Source of the DNA: an uncultured Rickettsiales bacterium
GTDB taxonomy: Bacteria; Pseudomonadota; Alphaproteobacteria; Rs-D84
Assembly: GCA_900550565.1 (NCBI GenBank)
Contig: URSG01000001.1
Location: forward strand, 1-64,000
Direction: 5' to 3'
Length of the DNA stretch: 64,000 nt
Of this stretch, positions 50,516 to 58,752 are shown in pieces. The notes under the pieces are model-generated. The model was not told the DNA's origin. It saw only the letters and a list, made by a program, of their open reading frames with translations, and searched no databases. The translations under genes were made by a program, and so were the position numbers. Numbering within the stretch: position 1 is the stretch's first letter; the number at the start of each line of letters is the position of its first letter.

Positions 50516-51475
50516 ATGTCAAACATAGTTCTGGATTCTTTGCTGAAACCATTGGCGGAATTTTATCGTCCGTCATTTGTTGAAGAAATCGCAATCAACC
50601 ACGCCGGCCAGGTGTGGATGCGATTGCACGGCGCGCGCGTGCCGTGGGTTGCGTATGATGCACCAATATTGTCAAAGCAGTATTTGGTGGATTTAATTCA
50701 CACGGTGGCAAACATCTATGAACGGCCATTTGACCCGATTCATGGGATTCCTGTTGTCTATGCGACATTGCCCGGCAATCATCGTTTTACCGCCATCGCT
50801 GGTCCAAACGTCCAATACGACGAACGCGACATCACCGGTGGTGTGGCATTAAATATTCGCGGTGGTGGCGCACCAGATACATCGTTTGCAAACTATCACC
50901 TGGAACACGGCCGCGAATTGTTAAAGGTTAAACCACGTGAAAGCATACGTCCTGATGACCCGTATGACCGATTGATGTCTGCCATCAATGACGGCAGTCC
51001 TATTTTGGTCAGTGGCGCAACCGCAACCGGTAAAACCACGTTTTTGAATCACATGTTGACCCTGATTGACCCGAACAGCCGCGTTATCACGGTTGAAGAC
51101 GCGCGTGAAATTCGTGTCCCCCAGGCAAATCGTGTGCATTTTATCTTGTCAAGAACGGAACAATCTAATAACTTTAACTATGCGCGATTACTGGACTTGG
51201 TTGTGCGTATGACGCCTGACGTAATTATTGGTGGTGAAATTTCAACTGATAATGCGGCGGTGCTGTGGGAAATGTTGGGGACGGGACACGACCATTTTTA
51301 TACGACAATCCACGCCGAGAGTGCCGATGCCGCCTATGCCGCATTTGCAGACCGTATTCTGCACACCCAGCCGGCGTATGACCGCACAGATTTAATCGCA
51401 GAAATGAAGAAAAAGATTCGTGTTGTCCAACTGTCGCGCGACGGCGCATTGCGTGCCGTGACCGAGGTTGTATAG
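50516..51475 (+). CDS. virB11: VirB11-type secretion ATPase
   Basis: A 319-residue hexameric ATPase. The N-terminal domain (FVEEIAINHAGQVWM, LPGNHRFTAIAGP) is followed by the motor: LVSGATATGKTTFLNHML (Walker A, about residue 168), ITVEDAREI (Asp box), MTPDVIIGGEIS (Walker B-like) and GHDHFYTTIHAESAD (His box). VirB11 powers substrate transfer and pilus or core assembly at the inner membrane. Together with the VirB7/VirB8-like genes at 28.9-31.2 kb it indicates a type IV secretion system dispersed over the chromosome. A type II/IV pilus ATPase is less likely because the zinc tetracysteine motif is absent. Confidence 0.88.
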   Translation: MSNIVLDSLLKPLAEFYRPSFVEEIAINHAGQVWMRLHGARVPWVAYDAPILSKQYLVDLIHTVANIYERPFDPIHGIPVVYATLPGNHRFTAIAGPNVQYDERDITGGVALNIRGGGAPDTSFANYHLEHGRELLKVKPRESIRPDDPYDRLMSAINDGSPILVSGATATGKTTFLNHMLTLIDPNSRVITVEDAREIRVPQANRVHFILSRTEQSNNFNYARLLDLVVRMTPDVIIGGEISTDNAAVLWEMLGTGHDHFYTTIHAESADAAYAAFADRILHTQPAYDRTDLIAEMKKKIRVVQLSRDGALRAVTEVV

Positions 51476-51510
51476 CACCCTAACAAACAAAAAACACAAG
51501 GAGAACAACA

Positions 51511-51753
51511 ATGATACGCGAAGACGAAATCGTAGTATATCCAGATATGAACAAATCTGACAAAGAAATCAAAGAACAACTGGAAAAAAATCACCAGGCA
51601 AAAATGCGTCACGCAGAACGCAAAGAACGCGAAGCACTGGAAAAAACAACCCTGTTGGATCATTTCTTGAACGGTGTTGATCGTGTAAAGCGCGCATTTG
51701 GTGGCAAGAAAAACGCCAATCAAATCAAAAAAACGAACGACAGACAACGTTAA
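51511..51753 (+). CDS. Small charged protein downstream of virB11
   Basis: An 80-residue, very charged helical protein (MIREDEIVVYPDMN start, then a Lys/Glu coiled stretch and a basic tail). No family is recognised. It follows virB11 by 35 bases with an AAGGAG site and is ended by a terminator, so it shares the virB11 transcript. Function is unknown; it could be a regulator or accessory. Confidence 0.65.
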   Translation: MIREDEIVVYPDMNKSDKEIKEQLEKNHQAKMRHAERKEREALEKTTLLDHFLNGVDRVKRAFGGKKNANQIKKTNDRQR

Positions 51754-51755
51754 TA

Positions 51756-51782
51756 AAAACGCGCCCTGTGGCGCGTTTTTTT
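51756..51782 (+). terminator. Terminator after virB11 unit
   Basis: AAAACGCGCC, loop CTGT, GGCGCGTTTT and T-tail. It is convergent with priA. Confidence 0.9.
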
Positions 51783-51784
51783 CA

Positions 51785-53977
51785 TTACATAAAGTTTTGC
51801 GGATTTACATCAACCTTGACCCGCATATTTGCCGGCTGTTTAATTGCGCGCAACCAATGCGCCACAACCGGTTGTAACAATGTCGTCGGTCCACCCATAA
51901 CCAAAAACCGCATACGATACCAGTTTCTGATTTGATATACCCCTGCGGCGATTGGCCCCATTATTTTGACCCCGGGCGCACGCGGTGCCGCCGCCGCCAA
52001 CCCAGCACAATATTTTTTCAACGTATCTTCGCGTTGACATTCAACAATCACCGCAATCAGTTGCCCAAATGGTGGCATTTTTGCAGACTGGCGTGACGCC
52101 ATATCGGCCGCCATAAACGCATCACGGTCACCGGCGCATATCGCGCATAACACAGGATGCTGGGGCTGGTATGTTTGCAACAACACGCGTCCAGGAAATT
52201 CGCCACGACCGGCACGACCGGCAACCTGGAACAACTGTTGAAACGTGTGTTCGGCGGCACGGAAATCCGTTCCGAACAATCCCATATCGGCGTCAACCAC
52301 CCCCACCAATGTCAGGTTTGGAAAATGATGTCCTTTGGCCAAGATTTGCGTTCCGATAACAATATCAATTTCACCGCTTTCCATTTTTGCAACAATGCGT
52401 TCCAGCGATTGACGCGTTGAAATTGTATCACTGGACACCAGCGCAACCCGTGCCGATGGGAAACGCACAGACACCTCTTCGGCGATTTTTTCCAATCCTG
52501 CGCCACGCATAGACACGTCGCCCCCACAATCAGGACACTTGGTCGGCATCGGCGCCGTTCGCCCACACATGTGGCACAGCAATTTGCCAACCGCGCGATG
52601 ATACGTCATACCAACACTGCAATCAGGACAGCCGGCAACCCAGCCACATTTTTTACACTGGACAATCGGGGCAAATCCACGACGATTTATAAACAACATT
52701 ACCTGGCGATGCGCCGCGATTGTATCTGAAATCGCATTGCACAGTGGCACCGACAAAAACCCATTATTCAGCACATCTGAAACCTGGTACGGTTCAGGCC
52801 GATTTTCACGCAAATCAATCGTTTCTATTTTCGGTAATTGCGCGCCACCGACCCGTGACGTCAGACGCAACACCTGGTATTTGCCAGACGCCACATTTTG
52901 CAACGTTTCTGCCGATGGCGTCGCACTGGCCAGGACAACAGGAAACCCAGCAATTTTTCCACGCAACACCGCCATATCGCGCGCGTGATAATTTCCCATA
53001 TCTTCTTGTTTATATGACGTGTCGTGTTCTTCGTCCACGACAATCAACCCCAGATTTTGCCAGGGCAAGAATAACGCACTGCGCGTGCCGACGACCATAC
53101 GGATTTCCCCACGCAACACACCACGCCAAATCTCGCGCCGACGGGCGGCAGTTAAATTACTGTGCCACACAACAGGCGCGGCCCCAAATCGTGCCGCAAA
53201 GCGATGCATAAACTGTGCCGTCAATGCGATTTCAGGCATCATCAGCAACACAGACCCACCACGTGAATACGCGCGCCACGCGGCGTCAAAATACACCTGG
53301 GTTTTACCACTGCCAGTAATGCCGTCCAACAGATGCACCGAAAAACCGCCCCTGTCAATCGCCGCACCAATAACATCTGCGGCCGATTGCTGTTCTGGGT
53401 TTAATACGATATTGCCACAATCGTGATATTCCGGGCTGTTGTATTCTGTGGGGCGCGCCCGTTGTTCTTTTGGTACCAGAATGCCACTTGAAATCATCGT
53501 TCGCACAACAGACGGACTGACCCGTGCAATGTTTTGCACATCTGTGGCCGACATAGGTTCGTTATCATTTGACGCAAACGCGTCTGCGACCGCCTGGCGC
53601 GACGCGGTCATACGCACCGCGTCCGTGATATTTAAGCCATACAGTTGTTCCATTTTAGGTGGCGAAAACGCATCTGGCACATTTACAATCAGTCGCAATA
53701 CCGCCCCAGGCGTCATCAATGTCCACCCAGACATTTTTGCAATCCACTGTAAATCTGTAATCGCCAGGCGTGCGTCATATACCGCCGATACATCTTTGAT
53801 TTTTTCCGCCGGCAACCCAGAATCACCAAATCCCCACACCACACCAATATACGGCCGATTCATAACGCGACACGCCACAAACTGTCCCAATGTGGCCGGC
53901 CCAGTCAGCCGATAATCATATCCAGCATTTACAACATTTGGTATTAAAACTTTGACGACGTCGCCTGCTTTGAACAT
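51785..53977 (-). CDS. priA: Primosomal helicase PriA
   Basis: A 730-residue SF2 helicase of normal length. The N-terminal DNA-binding domain recognises 3' ends. The motor includes LLDGITGSGKTQVYFDAAW (Walker A, about residue 218), LIVVDEEHDTSYKQE, VLASATPSAETLQN and later GTQILAKGHHFPNLTLVGV and QVAGRAGRGEFPG. The zinc module carries eight Cys in pairs (CKKCGWVAGCPDCS, CHMCG, CPDCGG). PriA restarts collapsed forks by reloading DnaB, which is also encoded in this window. It starts at ATG 53977 with a promoter box only 6 bases upstream. Confidence 0.97.
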   Translation of the reverse strand: MFKAGDVVKVLIPNVVNAGYDYRLTGPATLGQFVACRVMNRPYIGVVWGFGDSGLPAEKIKDVSAVYDARLAITDLQWIAKMSGWTLMTPGAVLRLIVNVPDAFSPPKMEQLYGLNITDAVRMTASRQAVADAFASNDNEPMSATDVQNIARVSPSVVRTMISSGILVPKEQRARPTEYNSPEYHDCGNIVLNPEQQSAADVIGAAIDRGGFSVHLLDGITGSGKTQVYFDAAWRAYSRGGSVLLMMPEIALTAQFMHRFAARFGAAPVVWHSNLTAARRREIWRGVLRGEIRMVVGTRSALFLPWQNLGLIVVDEEHDTSYKQEDMGNYHARDMAVLRGKIAGFPVVLASATPSAETLQNVASGKYQVLRLTSRVGGAQLPKIETIDLRENRPEPYQVSDVLNNGFLSVPLCNAISDTIAAHRQVMLFINRRGFAPIVQCKKCGWVAGCPDCSVGMTYHRAVGKLLCHMCGRTAPMPTKCPDCGGDVSMRGAGLEKIAEEVSVRFPSARVALVSSDTISTRQSLERIVAKMESGEIDIVIGTQILAKGHHFPNLTLVGVVDADMGLFGTDFRAAEHTFQQLFQVAGRAGRGEFPGRVLLQTYQPQHPVLCAICAGDRDAFMAADMASRQSAKMPPFGQLIAVIVECQREDTLKKYCAGLAAAAPRAPGVKIMGPIAAGVYQIRNWYRMRFLVMGGPTTLLQPVVAHWLRAIKQPANMRVKVDVNPQNFM

Positions 53978-53983
53978 AGTGAC

Positions 53984-54012
53984 AAAATACTTGTTTTTTT
54001 TCTTTTTTTCAA
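53984..54012 (-). promoter_or_regulatory. priA promoter (leaderless configuration)
   Basis: On the minus strand TTGAAA (54007-54012), 17-base spacer and TATTTT (53984-53989), 6 bases before the ATG. The spacer is a homopurine run. Confidence 0.45.
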
Positions 54013-54049
54013 TACCATTTATTATAATTTTTAATTATGTGGGGAATAT

Positions 54050-54793
54050 ATGTGGAAACAGTTTTTCGAAATTTGTGATTTTTTATGCAATTTAATTCCA
54101 GACTCGCACGTACGTCGTCGCATTCGGAAAAAGCAACTGTTTGACTGGCGCACAAAATACAACGCCCTGCGCGCGGCGTGTCCGGAACTAAAATTCAAAC
54201 ACGTCAAGATGATAAAGGGCGGTTGGAACATTGGTTTTATCGTTGACCATAAATATGTTTTCAAAACACGTAAATTCTTCAAGGCCGACGTTCCCGCTGA
54301 ACGTATAATGCGCGAAAAACGTATTACTGACGCATTTGAAAATATTTCACCCCTGCGTATTCCAAAAATTGAAATTATTCACGCTGGGAAATACACATTT
54401 TATAAATACAATTTTATTCCTGGGAAAAATTTAAACACGTGTTCTGCGCGCACAATTAAAAAAAATGCGTGGCGTTGGGGCGCACAACTGGCTGGATTTA
54501 TCAACGCAGTGCATAACGCACGTCCGAACGAAATTCGCGATATGCAGCGTGGCGACGGCGACGGCTGGAATCATAATGACATCTGCAATAATATTATTAT
54601 AAATCCAAAAACATTGGACATTGTCGGTCTGATTGATTGGGAATACGCTGGCTGGGGTCGGCTGGAAACAGAATTTAATAACTGCACCGCGTTTTCAAAA
54701 AAGATGCGCGCATCTGATATTCTGATTGCGATACAGTCTGAATATCAATCTATGCAGCCGGACCCAACGCCCGAAATCACAGAAAATCAGTGA
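54050..54793 (+). CDS. Aminoglycoside-phosphotransferase/choline-kinase family protein
   Basis: A 247-residue kinase-like protein. The N-lobe holds KGGWNIGFIVDHKYVFKT with the ATP-site Lys. The C-lobe has the Brenner-type catalytic loop WNHNDICNNIII (family HxDxxxxN) near residue 180 and the metal motif GLIDWEYAGWG. The substrate is not evident; relatives phosphorylate choline, sugars or aminoglycosides, and nothing points to resistance. It is AT-richer than its neighbours and overlaps the 3' end of miaA by 17 bases. Confidence 0.75.
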   Translation: MWKQFFEICDFLCNLIPDSHVRRRIRKKQLFDWRTKYNALRAACPELKFKHVKMIKGGWNIGFIVDHKYVFKTRKFFKADVPAERIMREKRITDAFENISPLRIPKIEIIHAGKYTFYKYNFIPGKNLNTCSARTIKKNAWRWGAQLAGFINAVHNARPNEIRDMQRGDGDGWNHNDICNNIIINPKTLDIVGLIDWEYAGWGRLETEFNNCTAFSKKMRASDILIAIQSEYQSMQPDPTPEITENQ

Positions 54794-55655
54794 TGGGAAT
54801 TTCTGGGCTGTCCAGAACCAGGTCGGCGGCGAATTGTGTCCGAAACCACGTCCGTTGCCGCTTTGCATATTGATTTGTTTTTGTAATCCAATTTTGAACA
54901 CACACGTCCAAGTCAATTTCACCGCCCAGATACGCAGCAACCTGTGCTGCGCCAATCGCACGACGCACATCCCAGTGCGCGTCAATAATCGCACGTCCTT
55001 CGTCCAACGCGCCACCCAATAACATCTTGGGGATACGCATCGCGATACGCTGGCGCAGAACGTCCAATGGCGGATTGATTAAAATCTTGAACGCATCTGG
55101 GGCCACTGCACCAACACGGGGCGCAGATTGAAATTCTGTGATATGACGCCCAGTTGTCAAAAACACCTCTAGCGCACGGGCAACGCGCTGGGGGTCAGTG
55201 GCGGTAAAATTCGCCGGCAACATCGCACGGGCGGCATCAATATCTGTGGCAACCAATGCGCGCGCACGCCGACGTGCGTCATCAGAAACATCTGGCATTG
55301 GCGACATACCATTTACAATCGCGTTTATATAATATCCTGTGCCGCCAACAAAAATCGGTGTGCGTCCGGCATCACGCGCCGCGTCGTATGCACGTCGCGC
55401 CATATCCAGATAATCAGACACACTGATTTGTTCGGTCAACGGCAATACAGAAAACAGTTTATACGGCACGCCATCAATTTCATCGGCAATCGCACGTCCG
55501 GCAAACGGACTGGCCGAAATGTTTTCAATTCCGCGGTAAATCTGGACACTGTCACAGTTTATAATTGTGCCACCAACCGCGCACGCCAAACGGTGGGCAA
55601 AATCAGATTTGCCCGACGCAGTTGGCCCTGTGATGATGTATGACGAACGTTTCAT
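54777..55655 (-). CDS. miaA: tRNA dimethylallyltransferase MiaA
   Basis: A 292-residue protein. The P-loop ITGPTASGKSDFA is at the N-terminus, then INCDSVQIYRGIENISA (catalytic Asp), PIFVGGTGYYINAI, DPQRVARALEVFLTTGR and a C-terminal QYAKRQRTWFR. It adds a dimethylallyl group to A37 of tRNAs that read UNN codons. The length is typical. It is preceded by a strong promoter with the -10 box 8 bases from the ATG, and is divergent from gap. Confidence 0.96.
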   Translation of the reverse strand: MKRSSYIITGPTASGKSDFAHRLACAVGGTIINCDSVQIYRGIENISASPFAGRAIADEIDGVPYKLFSVLPLTEQISVSDYLDMARRAYDAARDAGRTPIFVGGTGYYINAIVNGMSPMPDVSDDARRRARALVATDIDAARAMLPANFTATDPQRVARALEVFLTTGRHITEFQSAPRVGAVAPDAFKILINPPLDVLRQRIAMRIPKMLLGGALDEGRAIIDAHWDVRRAIGAAQVAAYLGGEIDLDVCVQNWITKTNQYAKRQRTWFRTQFAADLVLDSPEIPITDFL

Positions 55656-55663
55656 TTTGTCTA

Positions 55664-55692
55664 AGTATAAAATTCCATTGTAATATTGTCAA
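55664..55692 (-). promoter_or_regulatory. miaA promoter (near-leaderless)
   Basis: On the minus strand consensus TTGACA (55687-55692), 17-base spacer, TATACT (55664-55669), 8 bases before ATG 55655. Confidence 0.7.
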
Positions 55693-55745
55693 TCGCGCGC
55701 TATGATGAAAAACATATAACCGACAAAAAACGAAAGGAAGTAAGT

Positions 55746-56747
55746 ATGTCAAAACTAAGAGTTGCTATAAACGGTTTCGGCCGCATTGGTCGCTTGGTAT
55801 TGCGCGCTGCGCTGGAATCAAAGCGGGATGATATTGAATTTGTTGCTGTAAACGATTTGGCCCCGGCCGAACAGAACGCATACCTGTTGCAATATGATTC
55901 TGTGCATGGGAAATTACCAATGGACGTAAAACTGGACGGCCAGTATATCATCGTCGGCAACCAGAAAATCAAATGTCTGGCGGAAAAAGACCCGACAAAA
56001 TTGCCTTGGCGCGAAATGAACGTTGACGTCGTTATGGAATGCACGGGTATCTTTACCGCCGCAGACAAGGCACGCGTTCACCTGGACGCTGGTGCGAAAC
56101 GCGTTTTGGTATCCGCCCCATCGGCCGGCGCAGACGCCACAATCGTATATGGCGTGAACCAAGACACATTAAAACCAACCGATATGATTGTTTCAAATGC
56201 GTCCTGCACAACGAACTGTCTGGCCCCTGTGGCGCGCGTTCTGGACGACACATTTGGCATTATATCGGGCTGGATGACAACTGTGCACGCATACACCGGC
56301 GACCAGCAATTACTGGATAAAAATCACAAGGATTTCCGTCGCGCCCGTGCCGCAAATCTGTCTATGATTCCAACCAGCACCGGTGCCGCCAAGGCGATTG
56401 GTCTGGTTCTGCCACGTTTGGCCGGCAAACTGGACGGTATGGCAATTCGCGTGCCGACCCCAGACGTATCAGTTGTTGAATTGGTTGTAAACCTGGAACG
56501 CGCCGCAACTGTTGACGCAGTGAACGACGCGATGCGCGCCGCTAAATCTGAAACATTTGGATATAACGAATTGCCGTTGGTTTCCATTGATTTCACACAC
56601 GACGCACACAGTTCCATCTTTGACGCGGCCCAGACCAAGGTTTTGGGCGACAAACTGGTTCATGTGACCGCCTGGTATGACAACGAATGGGGATTTTCAA
56701 ATCGTATGTGCGACACCGCCGTTGCGATGGGAAAATTGATAAAATAA
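55746..56747 (+). CDS. gap: Glyceraldehyde-3-phosphate dehydrogenase
   Basis: A 333-residue enzyme. The NAD-binding start VAINGFGRIGRLVLRAAL is followed by the catalytic SNASCTTNCLAPVA (Cys near residue 152), the WMTTVHAYTGDQ stretch with the catalytic His, RRARAANLSMIPTSTGAAKA and WYDNEWGFSNR. It catalyses the phosphorylating oxidation of glyceraldehyde-3-phosphate in glycolysis. ATG 55746 follows AAGGAAG; earlier in-frame codons lack support. It is monocistronic with its own terminator; pgk is not adjacent. Confidence 0.97.
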   Translation: MSKLRVAINGFGRIGRLVLRAALESKRDDIEFVAVNDLAPAEQNAYLLQYDSVHGKLPMDVKLDGQYIIVGNQKIKCLAEKDPTKLPWREMNVDVVMECTGIFTAADKARVHLDAGAKRVLVSAPSAGADATIVYGVNQDTLKPTDMIVSNASCTTNCLAPVARVLDDTFGIISGWMTTVHAYTGDQQLLDKNHKDFRRARAANLSMIPTSTGAAKAIGLVLPRLAGKLDGMAIRVPTPDVSVVELVVNLERAATVDAVNDAMRAAKSETFGYNELPLVSIDFTHDAHSSIFDAAQTKVLGDKLVHVTAWYDNEWGFSNRMCDTAVAMGKLIK

Positions 56748-56775
56748 AAAACGGGGCCTTGCCCCGTTTGTTATT
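56747..56775 (+). terminator. gap terminator
   Basis: AAACGGGGC, loop CTT, GCCCCGTTT and T-rich tail, directly after the stop. A short direct repeat of AGAGAGCAGAG lies just beyond (56775-56805). Confidence 0.85.
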
Positions 56776-56897
56776 TAGAGAGCAGAGTGTAGAGAGCAGA
56801 GAGCAAATTATTCTTGCAAAAAAATAACAGCCTTATTACAATATGTTGTGTCCTCGATAAAGAATTCGGGATACAAAATCCATTACAGGAGAAAAAA

Positions 56898-57284
56898 ATG
56901 AATACTCACTTATTGACCCAACGTTACGTATATACCCCTACCACCAACAAGATAAAATACGTTTTATCCAGGAATACCGACAAAGACGCTGGCGTACATA
57001 TGGATTGGGATCTGTATGATCGTTTAAACAATAAGAACCCAGAACCCGAATATCGCGGAACGATTGAGGTTCCAGCAAACGCCGAAACGGTGATATACGA
57101 ATCACCAGAAGGAGAGCTGTACGAAATTCCAGTTTCTGACCTTATTGAAGCAGATGACGATAATGAAATTGAATACAAATCAAAACAGCGCACCCAATTT
57201 AAGTCACGCCATCAGACTAACAAGAAACACTTGAATTATAACGTCTTGATGGCCTCAACCCGGAACGCCATTTACCAACGATAG
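56898..57284 (+). CDS. Hypothetical protein, 128 residues
   Basis: A soluble protein with an acidic middle (DLIEADDDNEIEYKS) and basic C-terminus. Nothing recognised. ATG 56898 follows CAGGAG. A small protein gene follows 24 bases later on the same strand and the two share one terminator, so they form a short operon of unknown function. Codon use is slightly different from neighbours (more AAC/ACC), hinting at acquisition. Confidence 0.6.
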   Translation: MNTHLLTQRYVYTPTTNKIKYVLSRNTDKDAGVHMDWDLYDRLNNKNPEPEYRGTIEVPANAETVIYESPEGELYEIPVSDLIEADDDNEIEYKSKQRTQFKSRHQTNKKHLNYNVLMASTRNAIYQR

Positions 57285-57308
57285 AACACAATCAAAAGGA
57301 TAAACATC

Positions 57309-57509
57309 ATGTTGAAAAACAAAGTCCTGACTCCGGAAATAATCGCATCGATTGACAACACAATCCGTTTGATGAAAGAATTGCACCTGGATAACGACCA
57401 GGATAAACGCCACATTGACGGACGAATTGCCGCACTGGAATGGATAAAAACAGGCCAAGGTGGCAAGATTATCGTGAACGTCCCCAAGGATATGCCCGAT
57501 GCGGAATAA
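57309..57509 (+). CDS. Hypothetical small protein, 66 residues
   Basis: A helical, charged protein (MLKNKVLTPEIIASIDNTIR start). No family recognised. An AAAGGA site precedes the ATG and a terminator follows. It is probably translated from the same mRNA as the preceding 128-residue gene. Confidence 0.55.
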   Translation: MLKNKVLTPEIIASIDNTIRLMKELHLDNDQDKRHIDGRIAALEWIKTGQGGKIIVNVPKDMPDAE

Positions 57510-57510
57510 A

Positions 57511-57539
57511 AAAACAAACGCCCACACGGGCGTTTTTTT
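57511..57539 (+). terminator. Terminator of the hypothetical pair
   Basis: AAACGCCC, loop ACAC, GGGCGTTT and T-run, directly after the stop. Confidence 0.85.
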
Positions 57540-57551
57540 ATACACAAAAAT

Positions 57552-57735
57552 CAAAAAAACACCGCCGAAACGGCGATAAATTCTGGCGGGACCACGGGGT
57601 TGTAAATTTCCACCGCTGGGCGCGGCGGGCCCCTTTCGGCGCGTAAGACGCGAACGGCGCACATGTGTGCGTGCTTGTTCTTGCCAACTCTGCACACGAA
57701 CCCTCTGCTCGGGTTCTCGCCCAGAATACTTCCGG
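57552..57735 (-). repeat. Orphan tRNA-3'-end-like module with conserved block
   Basis: No gene is visible here. On the minus strand the order is a block GAGAACC, GGGTTCG, GTTGGCAAGAACAAGC, TGCGCCGTTCGCG, CTTACG (about 57645-57722), then a GC-rich stretch. It then closes with a sequence ending CCCGCCA (a CCA end like a tRNA) and a hairpin terminator CGCCG/CGGCG with T-run (57552-57575). The block also precedes the third tRNA-Glu 3' copy near 59000. The parent tRNA of the CCA end is not identified. Confidence 0.5.
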
Positions 57736-57745
57736 GTTAAATAAA

Positions 57746-57775
57746 AAACACATCGTTTCCGATGTGTTTTTTACA
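57746..57775. terminator. Hairpin upstream of tRNA-Asp
   Basis: AAAAAACACATC, loop GTTTCC, GATGTGTTTTTT. Almost the same stem follows tRNA-Asp at 57947, so the two flank the tRNA as a direct repeat. Confidence 0.7.
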
Positions 57776-57822
57776 TCAGATTTAACCAGCCAAATAAAAT
57801 TTTAATTTTATAAAAAAAAGAC

Positions 57823-57849
57823 TTGCGTTTAGAATCCGAACAGTATAAT
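57823..57849 (+). promoter_or_regulatory. Promoter of tRNA-Asp
   Basis: TTGCGT (57823-57828) and perfect TATAAT (57844-57849), spacer 15. It is 14 bases before the mature 5' end. Confidence 0.55.
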
Positions 57850-57863
57850 ATATGCCTTGCTCT

Positions 57864-57940
57864 GGGGTTGTAGCTCAGCTGGTTAGAGCGTCTGCCTGTC
57901 ACGCAGAAGGTCGAGGGTTCGAGCCCCTTCAATCCCGCCA
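57864..57940 (+). tRNA. tRNA-Asp (anticodon GUC)
   Basis: A 77-base cloverleaf: GGGGTTG with CAATCCC acceptor, anticodon arm CTGCC-TGTCACG-CAG giving GTC, T-arm GAGGG/CCCCT with TTCGAGC, encoded CCA. It is followed by a hairpin terminator. Confidence 0.95.
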
Positions 57941-57946
57941 GATAAA

Positions 57947-57977
57947 TAAAAAACACATCAGAAATGATGTGTTTTTT
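57947..57977 (+). terminator. tRNA-Asp terminator
   Basis: AAAAACACATCA, loop GAA, TGATGTGTTTTT with T-run. Confidence 0.85.
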
Positions 57978-58100
57978 TATTTGGCCTGTTCGGGCATTTA
58001 ATTGCCCTGTTGGGAATAAAAACATCTTGTCCGGCATTGCATTTATGTAAAATAATGGTATGGTAATAATCGTTTAAAACAAATCAAGGGAGAAAACATT

Positions 58101-58565
58101 ATGACATTCAAAGCATTTACACTGGGCGTGTCATTGCTGGCACTGGCGGCATGTGGCGACAACGGTCAAAATCCGGAAAACCTACGTGGGGCGGCCTTTA
58201 TCGCCAACGGCGACGGCACAAATATCACATTGTCATTTGACGAAAATGAAATGCGTTTCTATGGCCAGGTTGTAAATCTGTATAACGGTTCATACCGCGC
58301 ATCGGGCGACCGTATAAAGTTTGACCAGGACGCAACGACACTGATGATGGGCCCAGCCGACGCAATGGACGCTGAACGCAACTATTTCCAGTTCTTGACC
58401 CAGGTTGAAAAGTATAACCTGAAAGACGGCACATTGGTATTGACCGCAAACGACGGCAAAACAATGACATTCAAACAGGTTTATGCCGACGCTGTGCCAA
58501 ACGACACGGTTGTCACAGAAGAAACCGAAACAGTTGTTGTTGACGCACCGGTGGCAACCAAATAA
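58101..58565 (+). CDS. META-domain (HslJ-like) lipoprotein
   Basis: A 154-residue protein: signal and lipobox (LGVSLLALAACGDN), then a single META-type beta domain (ANGDGTNITLSFDENEMRFYGQ, NLYNGSYRASGDRIKF, TTLMMGPADAMDAERNYFQFL, LVLTANDGKTMTF). An acidic tail rich in Thr and Val follows. META proteins are small envelope lipoproteins linked to stress and drug tolerance (HslJ), with no enzyme activity known. It stands alone with its own terminator. Confidence 0.8.
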   Translation: MTFKAFTLGVSLLALAACGDNGQNPENLRGAAFIANGDGTNITLSFDENEMRFYGQVVNLYNGSYRASGDRIKFDQDATTLMMGPADAMDAERNYFQFLTQVEKYNLKDGTLVLTANDGKTMTFKQVYADAVPNDTVVTEETETVVVDAPVATK

Positions 58566-58582
58566 AAAACAACGCAAAAATC

Positions 58583-58616
58583 CCCAGGACGCAATGATTG
58601 CGTCCTGGTTTTTATT
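58583..58616 (+). terminator. Terminator after the META lipoprotein
   Basis: CCAGGACGCAA, loop TGA, TTGCGTCCTGG and T-run; a perfect 11-bp stem. Confidence 0.9.
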
Positions 58617-58621
58617 TCCGC

Positions 58622-58650
58622 TTGACAATGTGCAATTTGCCAGTTATAAT
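58622..58650 (+). promoter_or_regulatory. Promoter of tRNA-Glu
   Basis: TTGACA (58622-58627), 17-base spacer, TATAAT (58645-58650): full consensus, 24 bases upstream of the mature tRNA. Confidence 0.85.
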
Positions 58651-58674
58651 TTGCCAGCAATTTTTACCAGTTTT

Positions 58675-58749
58675 GGCCCCATCGTCTAATGGTTAGGACA
58701 CCGCCCTTTCAAGGCGAGAATCCCGGTTCGAATCCGAGTGGGGCTGCCA
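58675..58749 (+). tRNA. tRNA-Glu (anticodon UUC)
   Basis: A 75-base cloverleaf: GGCCCCA with TGGGGCT acceptor (one G-T pair), D-arm with TAATGGTTAGGA, anticodon loop CTTTCAA giving TTC, T-arm CCCGG with TTCGAAT, encoded CCA. The terminator hairpin TGACCC/GGGTCA follows. Two further copies of its 3' end lie downstream. Confidence 0.95.
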
Positions 58750-58752
58750 AAA

